Shown here one piece after another: positions 34,480-64,000 of a DNA stretch of 64,000 nt. The translations under genes and the position numbers were made by a program. Location of the stretch: NCBI RefSeq assembly GCF_902686445.1, contig NC_062217.1, forward strand, positions 167,708,098 through 167,772,097, written 5' to 3'. The notes beneath the pieces are model-generated. The model saw nothing but the letters and a program-made list of their open reading frames with translations. It had not been told where the DNA came from and searched no databases. Numbering within the stretch: the stretch's first letter is position 1; each line of letters begins with the position of its first letter. This stretch comes from Sciurus carolinensis (Eukaryota; Chordata; Mammalia; Rodentia; Sciuridae).

Positions 34480-34497
34480 TGTCCAGTAGGGGGAGCT
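34480..34497 (+). promoter_or_regulatory. CTCF-like motif
   Basis: tgtccagtagggggagct shares the 14-mer ccagtagggggagc with the motif at 34,088. Forward orientation, about 390 bp apart. Confidence 0.45.
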
Positions 34498-35420
34498 GTT
34501 ACACCAACCCCCATCTGCCTCCACACCAGGAAACAAGGCCACCGTGCACATGTGGGAGAAGTCATTTGTCATATACTGAGTGAACAACTCAGGTGAAAAA
34601 AGTGAGCACAATCTCATTTTTTAAAAATGTATGTATACATACATGAAATATTGATGTACCACTGTTGGTTAATTTTGGCCATGGAATTCAGATTATTTTT
34701 CTTTTCAAAATATTTTGCTTTTAAACTTGTACCTATAAATGTGTTGCATTTGTACAAGAAAAAAAAAAATCCAGCGACACTTTGTTTTTCAAGAGTGAGA
34801 GCCCACCAGCTGGCTCAGGAAGACAGGCTCTGCCTCTGGCCTCAGGCTCCTGCGGGCCCTGAAGCAGCAGTTGGAGGCTGGCTTTTTCCTCTGGCCAACC
34901 CAGGGGAGGGTAGGCAGCATCTGAAATGGGACTCCTAATCCCTCTTTGGTAAAACAAAGGCAGGGTCTGCCCCCAGGCCCTGGCCACACCTATTCTCCCA
35001 GCAGCCTCTCCTGCTCAGTACATCCCTCCCTCCCTCTCCTGGCCTTTCTGGCAATGCTAGTCTGAGGTGAGCAACCGTGGGTTCCTTTGGACCCCACCTC
35101 AAGTTCAACTGTGGCACCTGCTAATGCTGCTTCCACTCAACACAAAATCCTGAGCATTGACTGATCTTCAACCAGGCAGCAGCTGCAGGGTCAGTCATAG
35201 CCTGCCATGAAACCCCCTCCCATTTCATCCCCAAACCCCAAATCCAATGCACAACCCAAAGACATTGCTCTGAACCAAAGTCCACCCCCAGAGGCTACTT
35301 GAGAGCCCAAGAAGAATGCGTGAATGCAATTGCAAATGATGATATTTGTGTGCTAACACCAGCACCATGACTTACACAGACACATGAACCCACATATACA
35401 TACATGTGTGAACAGGCATG

Positions 35421-35438
35421 CACACACACACACACACA
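35421..35438. repeat. (CA)n microsatellite
   Basis: Nine CA units. Confidence 0.85.
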
Positions 35439-36295
35439 ACATCCATCCACATGCCAAGGCAGAGTTGTTGAGCAATACGGCCAATCATCCAATTCTAGAG
35501 ACATTTGTCAAGCACTTTGTAAGGGCCAAGTTTGGTTGCTGGGCTCCTTGAAGGCAGGGATGGGTAAGCCACTCACAGAATCCTCCAGAGTAACCAACTA
35601 CGCTGCAGAGAGTTTGGGTATCAGGAGGGTCAGAATCTCAGGATTTGGGACTGAGGAGAGAAGTAAATTCAGAGTTGCTTCCCAAGTATGTCGTGTTTTA
35701 TATTTTTTGTGTGCGTGTGTGTTTTATTTTGTGCCTTTCATATGTTCTTGAACACAGTCACAGGTAAAGCAGCCCCTTTCCTGCTCTGTTTTGTGATTTC
35801 CGTGGCTCCCAAGAGGCTGAGAAGAAACCTGTGAGGGTCCGTCCTCAGACCTCACAAGCTGCCCAACTTCAGGCTCCTGTTACTTTGACTAGGACTTTCT
35901 ACAAGCCCTGGAGCGACAGTCCAAGCTTTGATGGATCAGGTTTGGGGCAGAGGCTTTGCAAGCCAAGTCACTGGAGACTCTGCGAGCTTCCACCCTCCCC
36001 GCAGCACGAAGGCTCTTGGTCTGGCCCTTGACTTTTGGGTAGTTCTTAGTTCCCAGAGAGAATAGATTGAAAAATTACCCAACAAAGCAACTCATTAACA
36101 TAGCTCTTAATATTGTAAAACTCAATGTTTCTTGAAATATTTTTATCAAAACACTTCTGGATACAAAAAGTTAGAAGTAGAGTCCTCCAGAATGCCAGAC
36201 CTGGGAGGGATCTGAGAACCTGCAATCTAACTTCATTTACAGCTGGAGCTCGGGGTTTGAGCCTGGATCCTCAGGGAGCCTTTTTAAAGACTCTT

Positions 36296-36342
36296 CCAGG
36301 TGGCCCCAGGTAGCCCCAGGTAGCCCCAGGTGACCCCAGGTG
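36296..36342. repeat. 10-bp minisatellite, about 4.7 units
   Basis: The decamer ccaggtagcc (R variation at position 7) is repeated in tandem. Each unit contains a CAGGT string. Confidence 0.85.
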
Positions 36343-37424
36343 CTGAGGGTTCTGGCGCTCTGAGGGAACAGGATTGGCTCTGCTCCTCTAGGAGGCTGGG
36401 GAGGAAGTACCTGGTACCCAGTTGGTCCCTGAGAAGCCCTTGCTCACAGTGAGATTCAGTTCCCCTCAGAAGGCTGGGTACACAGCCCCAGCCTGGGCTG
36501 AAACCAGAACCCGGAACAGGAAGTGCTTGGAACCTTGCCTGCTGTCGCCATGGTGCCCGCAATGCCCCCAGGAAACCAAGGCACACTGCCCCATTAAGGC
36601 ACCTTGGCCCCTAAGAAGAAAAGGGTGAGCCCCAGATGTCATCAGAGCTATCAGGATTCAGGCTCAGAAGCGACCAGCATCCAGCTCTCCTGTAATTCAG
36701 AGACCGTGCAATGAGGTTCCCTCCCCTGGACACGCTTCCCCTGTAAACACTCCGGTGCTGGGCAGAAGGGCCTCCCAACTGTAAGTAGGACTGGTACTTT
36801 CCATCCACTTTAGAGACTGAGCGGGCCTCCGAGTGCTGGGTCCTGCTCGCACTGGGCTCCATCATGTCAGCGGGCAGGAGGAGCCTCGGGAATTCTCGGC
36901 TGGGGAGCAGGGGCTCTGGGAGCACAGGCACCATCACAGTTAGCTCCTGTCACTCAGAGGGACCCAGGAGCTCACTCTCAGAAGCCACTAAGAGCATATT
37001 GCCTGGTGGGAGGAGAAAAAAACACATACATTCTGGGCCACTGAGATACCCCTGGGTTCAAGTAAGACTCACGGGTATCCCGTCGAAGGGAGCAGCGGCG
37101 GGAAGCGCTCGGGGCGAACCCAGCGCCCTCTCTCCACGCTGACGCCATTCCTGCAGGCCTGGAGTCCTGGCTGCGTGCCTTTCTGTGCAGACCAGGCCTG
37201 TCCTAGCGTGGAGCTCTGTCCCCTGTTCTCCGATTCCTCTAGGCCACGTTGAGGACTTGGGGTTTAAATCAAGGGACGTGGGAAGCTAGAGGAGGGTTTT
37301 AAGATAGCGAGTTGAAGGCCATTCTGACTCCTGGGTGGGGAAGGGGTGAGAGAAGCAGCTGTGCACTCCCTGGAAATGGGAGAAGCCTCCTTGTGCAAGG
37401 GAAACCCAGCCATGAAGGAAATGT

Positions 37425-37505
37425 CTTTTTTGTGGTGTTGCAGATCAAACCCAGGGCCTCACACTTGCTAGGAAGGTGCTCCACCACTGAGCTACACCCC
37501 AGCCC
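37425..37505 (-). repeat. ID SINE, antisense
   Basis: A T-rich start is followed by gatcaaacccagggcctcac and ccactgagctacaccccagc, the reverse complement of the ID core. Confidence 0.88.
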
Positions 37506-37553
37506 AGGCTAACTTGATATGCATGCTTTGAAATGAGAGATGGTTAAAGGGAA

Positions 37554-37581
37554 TACACACACACACACGCACACGCACACT
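37554..37581. repeat. (AC)n microsatellite with GC interruptions
   Basis: acacacacacacacgcacac type run. Confidence 0.85.
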
Positions 37582-37648
37582 TGACATATTTTCCATACCC
37601 AATTAAATAATTTGTATAATATAAAGAAAGTCAAAAATAAATGCTACT

Positions 37649-37752
37649 GGGCTGGGGAGATAGCTCAGTTGGTAGAGTGCTTGACTGGCAAGCACAAGGC
37701 CCTGAGTTCAATCCCCAGCACCACAAAAATAAATAAATAAATAAATAAATAC
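37649..37752 (+). repeat. ID SINE with (AAAT)n tail and target-site duplication
   Basis: Core gggctggggagatagctcag to gagttcaatccccagcacca, then an AAAT tail. The 9-bp atgctactg flanks it at 37,641-37,649 and 37,753-37,761. Confidence 0.9.
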
Positions 37753-38956
37753 ATGCTACTGTGGGGAGAACTTCTGTAGCATGGATGGCAGACAATGCTT
37801 AATGTCCTTAGTGCTGCCTTTAGAAAACTCTTCAGAAATGCTGAGGCTGCAGCCCACTCAGAGGCAAGTGAGAAAAGTCCACCACTGGGCAGTTTGCAGA
37901 GAAGAAAAAATCAAAAGTCCAAGAAATAAATAAAAAAAAACACTCAAACTTTCTGGTGTCCAGGAAAGGTCAAGTTAAAATAACAATCTGAAATCACCTC
38001 TCGCTCACCAGATGGGCAAAAATACCTATAACAATAATGCCTGGTACAGGAGATGATGTGTGGAAAGCACTTCATCCTTGTGCTGGGGATGCAAATTGCT
38101 GCAACTTGGGGGGATTTGAGTTGACATTACCTATTTTAATTAAATATGTATCTCTCTGGCATAACAATCCCACTTTGAAGGATCTATTTTGTAGAAATAA
38201 AAGAAAAGCAGTAACATACAAAGATATATAGGTATATGTCTAATTAGATGCAGATACAGATAACACACGTGTATACAAACTGACTTCCTAATGTGTGCGT
38301 GCAGGTGTGTGTGTACTGCTCTCGTTGTCTATAGGAATAAAACAGGAAACACCTGAACGACTGTCCTTAGGGGCGTAGGCTAATAAATAACGATGCATCC
38401 ACGTGAAATCGTGTGCAGCTCCTGCTGAATTGCTCTTTCCTGTCTTTGCATTGGCTCGCTCGTTACCATGAATGTACATGATTCCTGCAATTCACACGAT
38501 CTAGCTAATTTAGAAAGAAGAGAAGAGCCTGTCTATGGAGGGGTGTGGAAATCCCACGGGGCAAGGATCATGTCCATTTGCTTGCTGCCGCATCTCAGGA
38601 ACAAGCCTTGCCTGTGGCAGCTGCATGGCACATGCTTCTCCAGTGAATGACTGACCCACCCCACTGCCTGGTGAGGCAGGTGAGGCCCCTTCTGGCAGCA
38701 AGCACAGGGGCAGCTGAAGTTCTTGGTCAAGTTGCAGGGACTTCTGCTGGCTTCTCCTGCTCTCTCACTTCCATTCCTCCTCCTCACTGTGCCCCGGACA
38801 GCTACCCAGCCCCACCACGCAAAGTCTTGTTGGCAGAGTTAGTCGTGTGTCTGCTGGGTTAGGCCAGTGGGGTTCACTCGTTAAGAATCTGGCTTGTCAA
38901 GCCCCAAAAGTCAGAGGCCAAATGTTTTCCTCTGATAACCGGATGATGATACATAA

Positions 38957-39241
38957 TGGGGGGCGGTGGGGGCGGGGAAGAGAAGAATGAAGGAACTTTG
39001 GACAGTGTAGAGGAAGATGGGGTGGGAGGGGTGGGGGAAGGAAAGATGGTGGAAGGAGACAGACATCATCACCCTATGTACACGTATGATTACACGAATG
39101 GTGTGAATCTACATTGTGTACACCATAGAAATGAAAAGGCGGACTCATTTGTGTACAATGAATGAAAATGCAGTCTGTAAAAATCAAAAATTTAAATTTA
39201 AAAAAATATATTACTTTACCAAAAAAAAAAAAAAAAAAAAA
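38957..39241 (+). mobile_element. L1 3' UTR fragment with poly-A tail
   Basis: Reverse-complement comparison with 16,730-16,960 shows the same 3' UTR (gacagacatcatcaccctat, cgtatgattacacgaatggt, aaaatgcagtctgtaaaaat). It ends in at least 20 A. No target-site duplication was found. Confidence 0.85.
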
Positions 39242-39984
39242 GAACTTGACTTGAGCAGAACCACACAGATACTGAGTGCGGGAGAACCGATTCATCCTTG
39301 TGGTAGTATCTGACAGAGGCAGCCCCTCGGGCTCCTCCCTGTGCAGCCTCCTTCCTTCCTGACAGAGTCCTCCATTTCTCTTGGCCTCTGGGAGTGTCTC
39401 CTCCCACCAGCATCCTTCCAATCAATCTCACCTCCCCCGACTTCCACAGTGGGTTTTTTTTTTTTTTTTTTTGGCAAACTATTAACCTGATTAGTTTCTA
39501 TTGCATGCAAATAAATTGCCTGGACTGTGTTGAAAGACAGCTGGAAAGTCCTTTCCAGGCCCTCTTAGCTGCACTGACCATAAGCCCCCTGGGTCCAGGA
39601 CAGCCTTGGCCACACCTGCAGTTTGGGCCTATTACTAGTATTACCCCTTCAGTCTCCTGGTCTGAATGATGGATCACACAGTCAGCCTATTTGTAGTCAT
39701 GCTTCGGTCCTCAGCGCCTTGGCGGTATGGAGAATCCCAGGCTATCTCCATGCTGCTATATCTGAGCCACTTACCCAACACAATGGCAGAGAATTGTCTG
39801 TCTACTGACTGTGCCTTTAAAAAATCAGATATCCTCTTGATGTGATCAATAACACACACTTGAGACTCACTCATTACTTTGTGGCAAAATATAGATTCTG
39901 TAGGCCAATTTCCTCTATAAGATATTTTGAAAGACCCTTTGGAAATTGATCAAACGTTTCAAATTTAGCTCTTTTGTCTTTCAG

Positions 39985-64000
<24,016 letters not shown>

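Larger units (their letters stand above)
28341..39984. other. TACC2-BTBD16 interval (intergenic and/or BTBD16 5' non-coding)
   Basis: No coding exon was recognised. Contents: an MLT1-like LTR (28,875), a TG repeat (30,084), an ID-like SINE (30,358), a CpG-rich block with a CTCF-like motif (30,580-31,045), a 25-T run (31,434), an antisense L1/HAL1-like remnant (32,650-33,400), two CTCF-like motifs (34,088 and 34,480), CA repeats (35,421 and 37,554), a 10-bp minisatellite (36,296), two opposing ID SINEs (37,425 and 37,649) and an L1 3' end with poly-A (38,957-39,241). The non-coding first exon of BTBD16 probably lies somewhere here. Confidence 0.6.

Noticed and set aside
37125..37141. cagcgccctctctccac as a reverse CTCF site
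   Set aside because: It lacks the conserved TGG after the CCCTCT core, so the match is too weak to report as a site.

Overview
This is mammalian nuclear DNA carrying the 3' half of TACC2 and the 5' half of BTBD16, both on the + strand. The repeats point to a squirrel-family rodent (Sciuridae). There are many tRNA-derived ID SINEs with the 'gctggggatgtagctcagtggtagagc' type of core, and at least two composite B1+ID elements (MEN / B1-dID type), which are known from squirrels and their relatives. The gene order TACC2 then BTBD16 on the same strand matches human 10q26.13. No prokaryotic, viral, CRISPR or plasmid feature is present.

Region 1 (1-28,340) is the last twelve constitutive coding exons of TACC2 and its 3' UTR. 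All exon junctions were read by eye and join in phase to give 431 residues ending in ...AKMGKS-stop at 27,877. They encode the end of the linker region and the whole conserved coiled-coil TACC domain that binds ch-TOG/CKAP5 at centrosomes and spindle microtubules. A candidate 9-nt microexon (22,039-22,047) in the intron after the 44-nt exon would add three residues in frame inside the coiled coil.

Region 2 (28,340-39,984) is the intergenic interval. It holds old LTR and L1 remnants, ID SINEs, a CpG-rich block (about 30,580-31,045) with a good CTCF-type motif, two further CTCF-like motifs near 34.1 and 34.5 kb, simple repeats, and an L1 3' end with a poly-A tail at 38.96-39.24 kb.

Region 3 (39,985-64,000) is the first eight recognised exons of BTBD16. 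The start codon lies at 40,026 in a short exon with an in-frame stop just upstream, and the exons encode about 257 residues covering the BTB-like region and the start of the BACK-like segment. The rest of BTBD16 lies beyond the window. Its first coding intron contains a roughly 900-bp imperfect (CAC/CAT/ATC)n triplet array, the most unusual sequence in the window. The introns also carry MER20, MIR, a Tigger-like remnant, old L1, ID and MEN elements, and a MaLR-type LTR at the right edge.

The two genes are neighbours but do not share a pathway. Exon coordinates are reliable to the base where GT/AG signals and reading frame agree. Repeat boundaries are approximate because they were assigned by recognition of consensus sequence, not by alignment. 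I did not find a new biological system. The best leads are the candidate microexon, the triplet array and the set of co-oriented CTCF-like sites.
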